Assembly (NCBI RefSeq): GCF_041008525.1
Contig: NZ_JBFLUG010000028.1
Coordinates: 8,724 to 72,723 of the forward strand
Source of the DNA: Parafrankia sp041008525
GTDB taxonomy: Bacteria > Actinomycetota > Actinomycetes > Frankiales > Frankiaceae
Direction: 5' to 3'
Length of the DNA stretch: 64,000 nt
A program made the position numbers and the translations under genes. Every line of letters begins with the position of its first letter. Positions within the stretch are counted from its first letter, which is position 1. Below are positions 1 to 8,636 of this stretch, one piece after another. The notes under the pieces are model-generated. The model was not told the origin of the DNA. It ran no database searches and saw only the letters and a list, made by a program, of their open reading frames with translations.

Positions 1-1
1 C

Positions 2-589
2 ATCATCACGCAGGCCGGTGGGCACGTGGAGATCATCTCGACGGTGAATGTCGGCACCACGGTGAGCGCCTTGCTGCCGGCCATCGAGGGCGAGGTGCCG
101 CTGGCCGAGGAGCTTCCGGCCAGCGGGGAACTGTTCGGCCGCGAAACGATCATGGTTGTCGAGGACGAGCCCGCGATGCGGGAGCTCACCCGGCGCATCC
201 TCGCGCGCAACGGTTATCAGGTGGTCATCGCCCGCAGCGGGCCCGAGGCGATCTCGTTGGCCTCGACCACCAGAGACGAGATCCACCTGCTGCTGACCGA
301 TGTCGTCATGCCCCAGGTACTCGGTCGGGAGGTCGCGGAGCGGATCAGCCGGCGGCGCCCGCAGCTGCGGGTGCTCTACATGTCCGGCTACGCCTACCCC
401 ATCCTCGCGCAGAACGGAACGCTCGAGCCCGGGCTGGCCCTGCTCACCAAGCCCTTCTCCGAGCGGGTGCTGCTGTCGAAGGTGCGGGAGGTCCTCGACG
501 CATCCCCGACGGTCAGGCCCACGACGGTCAGGCCCGCCTACGGCAAGCCGGCGGCAGGCGGGCACGTGGGGCCGACGGACAGCGGCTGA
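2..589 (+). CDS. Hybrid sensor histidine kinase, C-terminal part (cut by window edge)
   Basis: The frame is open from the first bases. The first 30 or so residues (GGHVEIIST, then VGTTVSALLP) look like the last part of a HATPase_c domain, with a G2-box-like GTT followed by the terminal strand LLP. A receiver domain follows from about residue 50: acidic pair VVEDEP, phospho-acceptor Asp in LLLTDVVMP, the conserved Ser in YMSGYA, and Lys in LLTKPF. So this is a hybrid kinase that passes phosphate to its own C-terminal receiver. The input and dimerisation domains lie outside the window. It converges on the pseudo-kinase gene at 641-1450. The tail after the receiver is Pro/Thr-rich and short. Confidence 0.8.
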   Translation: MITQAGGHVEIISTVNVGTTVSALLPAIEGEVPLAEELPASGELFGRETIMVVEDEPAMRELTRRILARNGYQVVIARSGPEAISLASTTRDEIHLLLTDVVMPQVLGREVAERISRRRPQLRVLYMSGYAYPILAQNGTLEPGLALLTKPFSERVLLSKVREVLDASPTVRPTTVRPAYGKPAAGGHVGPTDSG

Positions 590-640
590 GCTGGTCCGCG
601 GTCCGGGCCTGGCCCCCGCTCCCGTCCCGTGACTCGCTGG

Positions 641-1450
641 CTATCGGGGCCGAGCACTGCGGCGGGGCAGCCGCACCATGGCCGACCACGCGCCTGTCGC
701 GGAGTCGGCCCGAAGCTGCGCGCCGAGCAGCTCGGCCACCGGCCGCAACCGCTCCAGCCAGCTCGCCGCGCTGACCCTCGGGACGATGTCCTCTGGCGTG
801 CCCTCGTCCGCTGCGGCGTCGCTGGCCGGGCCGGGGCCGGGGCCCGGGCCGTCCGCCCCGCCGGGTGCCGGTGTTGCGCTGGTGGAGCTCGCCCTGGCCG
901 TGAGATCAGGGGCGTAGGGCTGGGTCGCGGCCGCCGCATACGCAACGCGCAGCGCCAGGTCGATGCCTTCCGGGCTGGACCGGATCGCCACCAGGGCACG
1001 CGCGGCCTGGTGGATGGGGTCGCTTTCCTGGAGCAGGAGCTGGACGGTGGCGAGCAGCACGGCGACCTCCCCGAGGACGGGTGGGGAGGAGTCGATGTCC
1101 AGGCTGATGTACAGCCGCTCCACGAGCACGCCTTCCACCCGCTGGGTCAGGCCCAGCTCCAGCATCTGCCGGGGGGTGTTGCCCGGCCGGAACGGTGGTG
1201 GCGGCCGGTGGAGGGTGGCGGTGGTGTCACGCAGCCGGGTCTCGATCTGCGCGATCCGCTCCGCCGTGTCCTCGGGCAGGCCGCGGCGCAGACTCGCGAG
1301 GGACAGCAGGATCCCGGTGATGTCCTGCATCGGCCCGTCATGGAGCGCGTCGGTCAGCGCCCGGTTCTCGCGTTCCTGTAGTGCGATCATGAGGAAGAGC
1401 AGGCGCTCGGCGGCGGCCTGCTGCGGCCCGGCCGTTCCGGGCCGGCTCAC
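641..1450 (-). CDS. Histidine-kinase-like phosphotransfer protein with degenerate ATPase domain
   Basis: 269 aa. Residues 25-60 form a HisKA_3/DHp-type helix with a clear H-box (DALHDGPMQDITGILLSLAS), so His phosphorylation is plausible. The C-terminal half is where the HATPase domain should be, but I see no N-box Asn (the nearest match reads LLLQESDPIHQAAR) and no G-boxes; instead there is an Ala/Pro/Gly-rich insert at about residues 190-215. This suggests a Spo0B-like phosphotransferase or pseudo-kinase rather than an active kinase. The GTG start overlaps the stop of the receiver gene 1447-1881 by four bases (GTGA), so the two are translationally coupled. No membrane helix, hence cytoplasmic. 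It could also be a highly diverged but active kinase. Confidence 0.7.
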   Translation of the reverse strand: MSRPGTAGPQQAAAERLLFLMIALQERENRALTDALHDGPMQDITGILLSLASLRRGLPEDTAERIAQIETRLRDTTATLHRPPPPFRPGNTPRQMLELGLTQRVEGVLVERLYISLDIDSSPPVLGEVAVLLATVQLLLQESDPIHQAARALVAIRSSPEGIDLALRVAYAAAATQPYAPDLTARASSTSATPAPGGADGPGPGPGPASDAAADEGTPEDIVPRVSAASWLERLRPVAELLGAQLRADSATGAWSAMVRLPRRSARPR

Positions 1451-1881
1451 CCGGCCCGCCCGGGGCGCACACCGTCCCGCGGGCCGTTCTCGGTGGGACG
1501 GCGCCCGGCCAGGCCGTTCACCGCATCGAGCAGATCGTCCGCCCGGAACGGCTTGAGGAGAACGGCCACGTCGTCAGGCCTGGGATCCGCGACGGCGCCG
1601 GTGAGAACCAGGCAGCGTCGGGACACCAGCGGGTCCTGCGCACGCAGCTGCTCGAACAGCTCGGTGCCGCGTTCCGGACCGAGACGGGTGTCGATGATGA
1701 CGACGTCGAACTCCAGCGGCCGCAGCGCGAGGGCCCCGGAGATGTCGCCGGCCGTGGCGACCGACCACCCGCCGTCGGAGAGCACCCGGGCGGCCAGCAC
1801 CCTGATCATCTCCTGGTCGTCGACCACCAGAGCCCGTGGACGGGCAGGCGCAGGTGCCTCACCACTGCATGGGTTCCGCAC
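1447..1881 (-). CDS. Stand-alone response regulator receiver
   Basis: 144 aa, a single receiver domain with no output domain. Key residues are visible: VVDDQE acidic pair, phospho-acceptor Asp in VVIIDTRLG, Thr in LVLTGAV and Lys in VLLKPFRADDL. The GTG start at 1881 has a GAGGT ribosome-binding site about six bases upstream. It is coupled by a GTGA overlap to the histidine-kinase-like protein downstream, which is its likely phosphate donor or acceptor. It lies 129 bp after the tandem GGDEF gene on the same strand, so all three may share a transcript and connect phosphorelay signalling to c-di-GMP. The actual output partner is not visible in the sequence. Confidence 0.85.
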   Translation of the reverse strand: MRNPCSGEAPAPARPRALVVDDQEMIRVLAARVLSDGGWSVATAGDISGALALRPLEFDVVIIDTRLGPERGTELFEQLRAQDPLVSRRCLVLTGAVADPRPDDVAVLLKPFRADDLLDAVNGLAGRRPTENGPRDGVRPGRAG

Positions 1882-2010
1882 ACGCCACCTCGGTCGCCTT
1901 CAACCAGGTCATCACCATCGCCTGCCGGCCGGACGGCGACACGATACGGCACAGCCCCGCCACTGGATGGCGCAGCTGTGCAACCGCGTATCGCGATGTG
2001 CCAGCATTGG

Positions 2011-5000
2011 TCACCATACGTGCTCGGCGCCGGTGCGCGGCGACCGTGTGTCGGAATCCGTCGCCGGTTGCTGGCGCGCGGCGGCGGGCGGCGGGGCCGG
2101 CGTCGGGGCTGGGCCGGCCGCGGGCCAGGCCTGGTCCGGGGCTCGCGGTGGCGGCGCAGGTGGGCCGGTCGTCGGTCGTCCGCCGCCGCTGGCCCGCTTC
2201 GATTCGTACATGGCGGCGTCGGCGAGCCCGATGACGGCCTGCGGGTCCGCCAGCCCGCGGGACAGGGCCACGCCGACCGTCGCGCCGATGGAGACGAGAT
2301 GCCCGTCCGCGATGATCGGCTCGCGGACCACGGCGGCGATCCGGTCCGCGGCGTGCCAGGCGACGGTCTCCACGTCCAGCCCGCCGGTGAGGGCGGTGCT
2401 GGGCCCGGTCAGCACGGCGACGAACTCGTCGCCGCCGATCCGGAAGACCGCGCCGCGCTCGGGCCGGTACCAGGACCCGCTCGCGTTCCGACGCAGCCAG
2501 GACGACGGCCGGTGCAGCCGTCGGCGCTCCTCCCCGCTCCACCCGTCGGTGGCTGTGTCCACGTCGGCGGCGGTGTCCGCGTCGGTGACGGCGTCCACGC
2601 CAGCCCGTCCGTCGCCGGGCGCACCGCCCGGTCCACCACCGGGAGCCGCCCCGAGGGAGAGGCCTCCGGCCGCACCGGCGAAAGCACTGTCCTGGTCGGC
2701 GGCGATGACCTGCTGGATCCTGCCGGCCGTCACCCGCAGTACGTGGTCACCCGCCGCGTGCCCGAACCGGTCGTTGACGGGTTTGAACGCGTCGAGGTCG
2801 ACGAGGAGGATCGCGAAGGCGTCCTGGTCCCGTGTGATCGTCTCGAGGTACTCGGCGAGTGCGGCCCGGTTGGGCAGGCCGGTGAGAGGGTCGTGCCGCG
2901 CCCTGCGGCGGGCCTGTTCGGTGAGGCCGCGCCGTTCCCCGATCTCCCGGCAGGTCAGGACGGGCACACGCGGGCGGCCGGCAGCGGCCGTCGCCTCCCA
3001 GATCGCGGCCTCGATGTCGAACCATCGATAGCTGCCGTCATGGGCCCTGAGCCGGACGTCCTGGATCAGCGATGCGTCCGGCGACACCGCCATGGCCCCG
3101 GAGCCACCGCTCGCGGCGCTGCCCGTGAGCGCCTGCGTCTGGAGGCCGCTGCCGGGCCCGATAAGGAAGACAGCGACGGCGCGCTGGTCCTCGGGGTGCA
3201 CGTACCGCAGGAGATCATGGCCGATCATCGCCCGCCTGTCCCGGCCCAGCAGGCGGTCGGCCGCGGAGCTGACGAAGGTCAGCCGCCTGTCCCTGCTGAG
3301 GAGGATGACGATGTCGTGGGCGCCGTGCAACAGGATCTCGAGCTGTTCGAAGTCCTGCCGGAGGGCGCGTTCCCGGCGCCGGTTGGTGACGGCCAGCCCG
3401 AGCACGGTGACGCCGATGATGCCGAAGAGGAGACCGTCTCTCGTCGGGCGGTGCTCGAGCGTGCTCACCTCGACCAGGTCGGCGGTCTGGTCGAGCAGCA
3501 CGTACCCGCCGTTCGGAATGCTGGCCGCGACGGCGATCGTGCCCGGCCCGCCGAGGGAGCGGACCCGCATGGGGCCGCCGGGGGCGATACGCCGCAGCTC
3601 GGCCGGGTCGACCAGAACCTGCCCGAGCAGCGACTCGTTCCAGGAGAGGATCGCCTGCCCGTTCTGGTCGAGGACGGAGACGCCGCCCTCCCCGACATCG
3701 CTGGACAGACCGTCCGTCGTGCGCAGCATCTGGGCGGCGGGCAGCACGCTGGTGGGACACATCATCAGCTGGGCTCGGGTCACACCGCTGCGCAGGATCG
3801 GGACGACCGCGCAGATCTGCTGGTGATCGCCGACGTGCACCAGTGGTGTCAGTGCCCCGCCATGGCTGGAGATGCTCCAGAACGGGTCCTGCGGCGAGAT
3901 CGGCACCCGCGCGCCGGGTGGTTCCACCGCCAGCGGCTCGCCGATCGGGCTGACGATCGCGAGGAGTGAGCTGGGGCCGCCGATCGGCGCCGACGTCATG
4001 GCCCGCAGGGATGCGGTCAGCGAAGCGCGATCGTCGATCTCCCAGGGAAAGTCCGAGACGGCGCCGGTCAGCCGGCTGGGGTCGCTGAGGTCGTGGGCGT
4101 ACTTCGTCAGATGCCCCACCAGGTCCGCGCCTGCCTCCAGCCGCTCCTTCTGCGTCCTGTCACGGGCCGCGGCCTCCAGTACCAGGCTGCTGACCAGGAT
4201 GCCGACGAGCACGACGACCGCGGTGGCGGACGGGATCACCTCCGTGAGCCGTCGCCACCCGCCCGGCGGGCGCGGCGTGTTCCCGGCCAGTCCGCCGCGC
4301 GCGAGCGGGCGGCCCGGCGGTACGCCGGCACCTGGGTCGTCCGCCGCCGGCCCGAGCATCGCCTCCGGCGCCGCCCCGGAGGCTGGCTCGGACGGGTCGC
4401 TCGGAGCGCTCGGATCGTCCGGTGCGGGGTCCGCCGTATCGACGATGCTGATGGCGTAGCCGCCCCGCCCGCCCGCCTTCGCCCGGTACATCGCCTCGTC
4501 CGCGGCCCGCAGGAGGTGGGTGGGGCGGCATGGCGTCCGGGCGACCGCGACACCGATGCTGGCGCCGACAGCGACCTGCGCGGAACCGAGGCTGATCGGT
4601 TCCCTCAGTGCCCGGCCGAGCCGCTCGGCGACGCGGCCCGCGGTCTCCCCGTCGGCGCCCGGGAGGAGGACGCCGAACTCGTCACCGCCGAAGCGGCTGG
4701 CTGTCGCCCTGCTGGCGAACGCTGTGACCGACTGGGTGGCAGGCAGAACCGCGACCAGTCGCTCCGCGACGACGGCGAGCACCTGGTCGCCGGCGGCATG
4801 CCCGTAGGTGTCATTGATCGGTTTGAAATGATCAAGATCGATGAACAGCAGGGAGACGGTGTCGGCGGGTGACCCTTCCTCGATCGCGGCCGCCAGGCGT
4901 TCGTCGAACGTCGCGCGGTTCGCCAGACCGGTCAGCGGATCGTGCCCGGCCTGGAAGCCGAGCTCGTCCAGAAGTTCCTTGCGCCGCTCGATCGGATGAC

Positions 5001-6321
5001 ACGTCAGGATCACCTGGCACGGGTCGGCGCGGCCGCTGAGCCGCCACGCGGAGATGTCGAACCACCGCTCGCCGCCGCCGCCGGACAGCAGCCGGACGTT
5101 CATGACAGGTGCGGGAGACTGCTCGGTCAGCAGGGCTGTGACGCGCCGGATGTCCGCGGGATGCACCAGCCCGGCGAGTGGTCGCCCGCGCAGCGTGGCG
5201 GGCTGGCGGCCAAGCAGGGACTGCACCGCCGGGCTGATGTACTCCAGACGGCCCCCGACCGACACGGTCATCACGATGTCGCGGGTCGCCGCCAGGATCG
5301 AGCGCAGATCGTCACGTCGCCGGCGGGTGCGGTTCTCGTCGCGCAGGCCGACGACGGCGATGGAGAGGACCGCCACCATCGTCACCGCGAGCAGGGTGAG
5401 GTTGCGGTGGGACCGCTGTGCCCGAAGCGCCCCGTACAGCTGGTCGGCCGGCTGCACCAGATAGGTGGTGTACCCGGTCGTCGGCTGGGCCGCGGCGATG
5501 TGGGTCAGGCCCTCGTCGCCACCGGTGGACCAGACCCGGGGCTGCCCGGCGGCCCGGACCGTCCGATGCAGCTCGGAACGATCGATGATCTGCTTACCGA
5601 CGGCTGTGCCGTCGGTCGAGATCACCACGACCCCGTTCGGGTCGACGGTCGAGAGCGAGCCGCCGTCGCGCAGCCGCACCAGCGCACCGATCGCGGTGCC
5701 GAGCTGCTGGTTCGACTGTTCGGTGGAGACACTCACCAGTACTGCCCAGGGTGTCTGACCGCCGACCGGGACGACGGTTGCGCGCACGACCCTGTCGCCG
5801 AGCCGGAACGCCGGTGAGACGGCGTCGTCGCCGTTCCAGGCGGCCTCCCAGGCCGGCCCGAGATCCCCGATCCGGAGATTCTCCTGGGTGGGGCGGACCG
5901 CGAGAGGCTTCTCGGACCGGTCGATCAGGGCGACCACCTGGGTGGCGTCGCTGGCGGCGGTGAGCTGGAAACGTGCCATGAGCTGGTCGTTGAGTGCCGG
6001 GTTGTCGCGGTCGAAGTCGGTCTGGTCGACGGCCGTCCGCAGGTGCGCCGGGTCGTTGACGTCGGACTCCCAGCTGGCGATGTTCCTTATCAGGCTCGTG
6101 CGGGCCGCCAGGCGGTTCTCCTCGGCTCCGTCGAGCCAGTGGTTGCCGCCGACCAGCGCCACGCAGCTGAGGACGAGAACGGCCGTGAGCCCGCTCGCGA
6201 GCGGCCAGCTGACCAGGAACCTCGATGCCGGTGACCGCCGGCTCGCGTGCCGGGCACGTCGGGCCCGCGGCCGCGCGTGTACGCCAGCCGCAGCTCGGCG
6301 CCGCCGGTAGACCATCCTCAT
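2011..6321 (-). CDS. Tandem membrane sensor-PAS-GGDEF / sensor-PAS-GGDEF diguanylate cyclase
   Basis: About 1436 aa from the ATG at 6321 (a GTG at 6339 is the alternative; no strong ribosome site decides). The protein is two complete units end to end. Each has a membrane helix, an extracellular sensor segment of roughly 240 residues, a second helix, a PAS domain and a GGDEF domain. Unit 1 helices are LTAVLVLSCVALVGG and LLAVTMVAVLSIAVVGL, with cyclase motif SRFGGDEFGVLLPG. Unit 2 helices are SATAVVVLVGILVSSLVL and FGIIGVTVLGLAV, with motif FRIGGDEFVAVLTG. Both keep the substrate-binding DLDxFKPxND and GHAAGD segments, so both can plausibly make c-di-GMP from GTP. Neither has the RxxD inhibitory site before GGDEF. 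Unit 2 carries a Gly/Pro/Asp-rich insertion just before its GGDEF. Family predictions are firm; the ligands are unknown. Confidence 0.88.
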   Translation of the reverse strand: MRMVYRRRRAAAGVHARPRARRARHASRRSPASRFLVSWPLASGLTAVLVLSCVALVGGNHWLDGAEENRLAARTSLIRNIASWESDVNDPAHLRTAVDQTDFDRDNPALNDQLMARFQLTAASDATQVVALIDRSEKPLAVRPTQENLRIGDLGPAWEAAWNGDDAVSPAFRLGDRVVRATVVPVGGQTPWAVLVSVSTEQSNQQLGTAIGALVRLRDGGSLSTVDPNGVVVISTDGTAVGKQIIDRSELHRTVRAAGQPRVWSTGGDEGLTHIAAAQPTTGYTTYLVQPADQLYGALRAQRSHRNLTLLAVTMVAVLSIAVVGLRDENRTRRRRDDLRSILAATRDIVMTVSVGGRLEYISPAVQSLLGRQPATLRGRPLAGLVHPADIRRVTALLTEQSPAPVMNVRLLSGGGGERWFDISAWRLSGRADPCQVILTCHPIERRKELLDELGFQAGHDPLTGLANRATFDERLAAAIEEGSPADTVSLLFIDLDHFKPINDTYGHAAGDQVLAVVAERLVAVLPATQSVTAFASRATASRFGGDEFGVLLPGADGETAGRVAERLGRALREPISLGSAQVAVGASIGVAVARTPCRPTHLLRAADEAMYRAKAGGRGGYAISIVDTADPAPDDPSAPSDPSEPASGAAPEAMLGPAADDPGAGVPPGRPLARGGLAGNTPRPPGGWRRLTEVIPSATAVVVLVGILVSSLVLEAAARDRTQKERLEAGADLVGHLTKYAHDLSDPSRLTGAVSDFPWEIDDRASLTASLRAMTSAPIGGPSSLLAIVSPIGEPLAVEPPGARVPISPQDPFWSISSHGGALTPLVHVGDHQQICAVVPILRSGVTRAQLMMCPTSVLPAAQMLRTTDGLSSDVGEGGVSVLDQNGQAILSWNESLLGQVLVDPAELRRIAPGGPMRVRSLGGPGTIAVAASIPNGGYVLLDQTADLVEVSTLEHRPTRDGLLFGIIGVTVLGLAVTNRRRERALRQDFEQLEILLHGAHDIVILLSRDRRLTFVSSAADRLLGRDRRAMIGHDLLRYVHPEDQRAVAVFLIGPGSGLQTQALTGSAASGGSGAMAVSPDASLIQDVRLRAHDGSYRWFDIEAAIWEATAAAGRPRVPVLTCREIGERRGLTEQARRRARHDPLTGLPNRAALAEYLETITRDQDAFAILLVDLDAFKPVNDRFGHAAGDHVLRVTAGRIQQVIAADQDSAFAGAAGGLSLGAAPGGGPGGAPGDGRAGVDAVTDADTAADVDTATDGWSGEERRRLHRPSSWLRRNASGSWYRPERGAVFRIGGDEFVAVLTGPSTALTGGLDVETVAWHAADRIAAVVREPIIADGHLVSIGATVGVALSRGLADPQAVIGLADAAMYESKRASGGGRPTTGPPAPPPRAPDQAWPAAGPAPTPAPPPAAARQQPATDSDTRSPRTGAEHVW

Positions 6322-7581
6322 CCGCCAGAATCCGTTCACATCTCCGCCGCTGTAGCGTCGGCCCCCTGCCGGGAGTGATCCCTGTGACGGTATTGGTTTT
6401 GCCCGCCGAATCCCGGTAGAGGAAGAGCATACGAGCGTCCTTGCCCAGAGTTTCACCCGCGGGCGGGTCGGCGCGGTTTGTCGGTGACTCCGGCGCTGGC
6501 AGGCCATATCGGTGGCGGCGGGAATCCACCAGGTCGGGGGCGCCGCGGGATCCATTCGCGGTGGCCGGATGGGCTGGCGGACAATGGACTACGGGGATCC
6601 GGCGGTCACATCGAGGTCACATCTACAAATGGGCCGAGTCGTCGGCATGCGTCGACCGGCCAGCTCGGAGGTCGGTGCGGATACCGGGCGGGTCGACCCG
6701 TGCCCTGGGTGACCGGTTCTGCGCGGCTGGTGCTCGTTGCCGGGCAGCGGTTGTCCCCGCGAGGTCCTGGGACGTCCGATCCGGGTGTACGTGGCCCGAT
6801 GGCCGGGGCGAGCGTCGAACCGCTCGGCCGCCGCCGGAGATTGGAGATGTGAAGCTCCCCGCGACCAGGCGACGTCGGAGCGGCGCCCGGCGCTCCTCGT
6901 GTCTCCTTTCGCGCCCCGGATGGACGCTTTCTGTAATCTTGATCATCGGGTGTGTTGTGGGAAGCGGCGCGGCCGCGGTGGGCTCGAGGCGGGCCGAGGG
7001 AGGAAGAAAGACCTGTTCACGGCCATCGGAGAGTAGGCGCGGAACGGTGGGCGGAGCGGTTCTGTCGGTGTGACGCTGTGCGACTGGTGCCTGGGAGTCG
7101 GGCGGGAAACGTCTGCGAAGCGGTCGGCCCGCTGGATTGCGTCCGATGTTCGTCAGCTCCCGTGTGGTAGAAACTACCCAGTCGAAAGCCGCCGAGTCCC
7201 GCGGCCTCATATAGCTCGCGCGCCCCACATCGGCGTCCAACACAGGCCGATGGTTGCCGGAGGCGCGGTCGTATATCGGTGAACTCTCTCCGTGCTGTGG
7301 CGGCGGAGAGGCGGGCGCCGTATTCAGCGATGGTGGGTGCGTGGAGTTCTCGCGGCCCGCCCTTCGTCATGTCGGCCGGTGAACGTCCGGCTCATGGTGG
7401 ATTGCTGGATTGTCATTCGTGTCAACGGGTCGCAGGGAACGCGTCGTGATGGGCGCCTGCTATCTGCGCGTCGCCCAGCAACTTCTGCTGCCCGCACGGT
7501 GCGGAGCCCGCGCGGTGCACCGGCCGCCACCGGGGGTGGCCGGATGTGCCGGGTTGAGGGTCGCCTGATCGGGCTGGTCCG
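6322..7581. other. Gene-free stretch of about 1.26 kb
   Basis: Open frames here on both strands have no recognisable motif and a residue composition typical of out-of-frame high-GC DNA. The stretch is locally richer in A/T than the flanking genes (for example around 6930-6960 and 7380-7430), as expected for a regulatory region. It must hold the promoter of the tandem GGDEF gene (leftward) and probably that of the TetR gene (rightward). I found no tRNA, convincing hairpin or repeat. Confidence 0.5.
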
Positions 7582-8478
7582 TTGGAGGTGAATCGCGCGC
7601 GCGTTGCTGTCCGAAGGCGCGAACAATGCTTCACTCCTTGTGTGCCCTACCGCCGTACTGCCACTGTGGATGACCGGTTGGCTGCAGCTCGTGAGCGGCT
7701 TCTTGTGGCGGCCACCGAGCTCGTCGCCCGGGCTGGTTGGAGCGGTGCCTCCGTGACGGCCGTCGCCGCGGCGGCGGAGATGTCGGTCGGCTCGGTCTAC
7801 CAGCACTTCCCATCGAAGTCCGCGCTCGTGTGCGAGGTCTTCCGGCGGGCCGCGGCGCAGGAGGTGGTCCTGCTGTCGGCGGTCGCCGCCGTGGCGGTGC
7901 CGGCCGACCTCCTGGACGTCCTGGAAGCGGCCGGTGCCGTCGGCGGTGATGGTTCGCCGGACGAGGACGACGCGGATGGGTCCGGGATGACGCTGTCCGT
8001 CGTGCATGGCGGTGAGCCGGGGAAGCGGCTCGCAGCTGTGGCAGGTGACGGTCGGGAGACAGCCAGAGCGGTGGGCGACCCGGTGGACCGTCTGGTGCTT
8101 GCGGTGGCCCTGTTCACCCGCCGTGCGCTGGCCCGGCGCGGCCTCACGCATGCGTTGCTGGTGGGGCCGTCCGATCCGGCGGCGGAGGTGGAACGGCTGA
8201 TCTTCCGCCGCCGGTACCGGGACGTGTTCGCCGTTCTGGTCGGTGAGGGCGTGGAGGCGGGCATCCTGCCGGTGCAGGATCCGATGATGTCGGCGACCGC
8301 GCTGACCGGAGCGATCGGCGAGGTGGTCGTCGGCCCGCTCTCGATGGCTGAGGAGCTGCCGCGGGATGGACGGGACGTCGAGTGGATCGTCCGGGCGGTG
8401 GTGGCGATGGCACTGAGATGTGTCGGTGCCGGCCCCATGGTGCGTGGCTGGGGGAGTGCCGAGGCCGCGCACGGGTAG
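7582..8478 (+). CDS. TetR/AcrR-family transcriptional regulator
   Basis: Up to 298 aa. The N-terminal HTH is clear at about residues 33-80: RERLLVAATELVARAGW, then VTAVAAAAEMSVGSVYQHFPSKSALV, the classic TetR recognition-helix pattern ending in YxHFxSKxxL. The C-terminal ligand domain is longer than usual, with an acidic Gly-rich insert at about residues 128-155 (GGDGSPDEDDADGSG). The start is unsure: TTG 7582 gives the longest frame, while GTG 7588, 7642 or 7666 would place the HTH nearer the N-terminus as is usual. It lies 158 bp before the AidB-like gene on the same strand and may regulate it, its own promoter, or both. The ligand is unknown. Confidence 0.85.
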   Translation: MEVNRARVAVRRREQCFTPCVPYRRTATVDDRLAAARERLLVAATELVARAGWSGASVTAVAAAAEMSVGSVYQHFPSKSALVCEVFRRAAAQEVVLLSAVAAVAVPADLLDVLEAAGAVGGDGSPDEDDADGSGMTLSVVHGGEPGKRLAAVAGDGRETARAVGDPVDRLVLAVALFTRRALARRGLTHALLVGPSDPAAEVERLIFRRRYRDVFAVLVGEGVEAGILPVQDPMMSATALTGAIGEVVVGPLSMAEELPRDGRDVEWIVRAVVAMALRCVGAGPMVRGWGSAEAAHG

Positions 8479-8636
8479 GCCCCGCGGCAGCCCATGCAGC
8501 CCATGCAGCCGCCACGGTTGGATCACTGCGGGGGCTCGGTACCACTGCGGGCATGGAGCAGGTGCGCGAGGATTTCCCTGCGGCTGGCCGGCGGCGCCGC
8601 CCGGCGCCAGCCGCAGGAGCGGGTCGGGAGGCCGGG

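Noticed and set aside
6623..7243. 206-codon leftward frame in the long gap
   Set aside because: Arg/Thr/Pro-rich without motif or ribosome site; the A/T content of the gap suits a regulatory region better.
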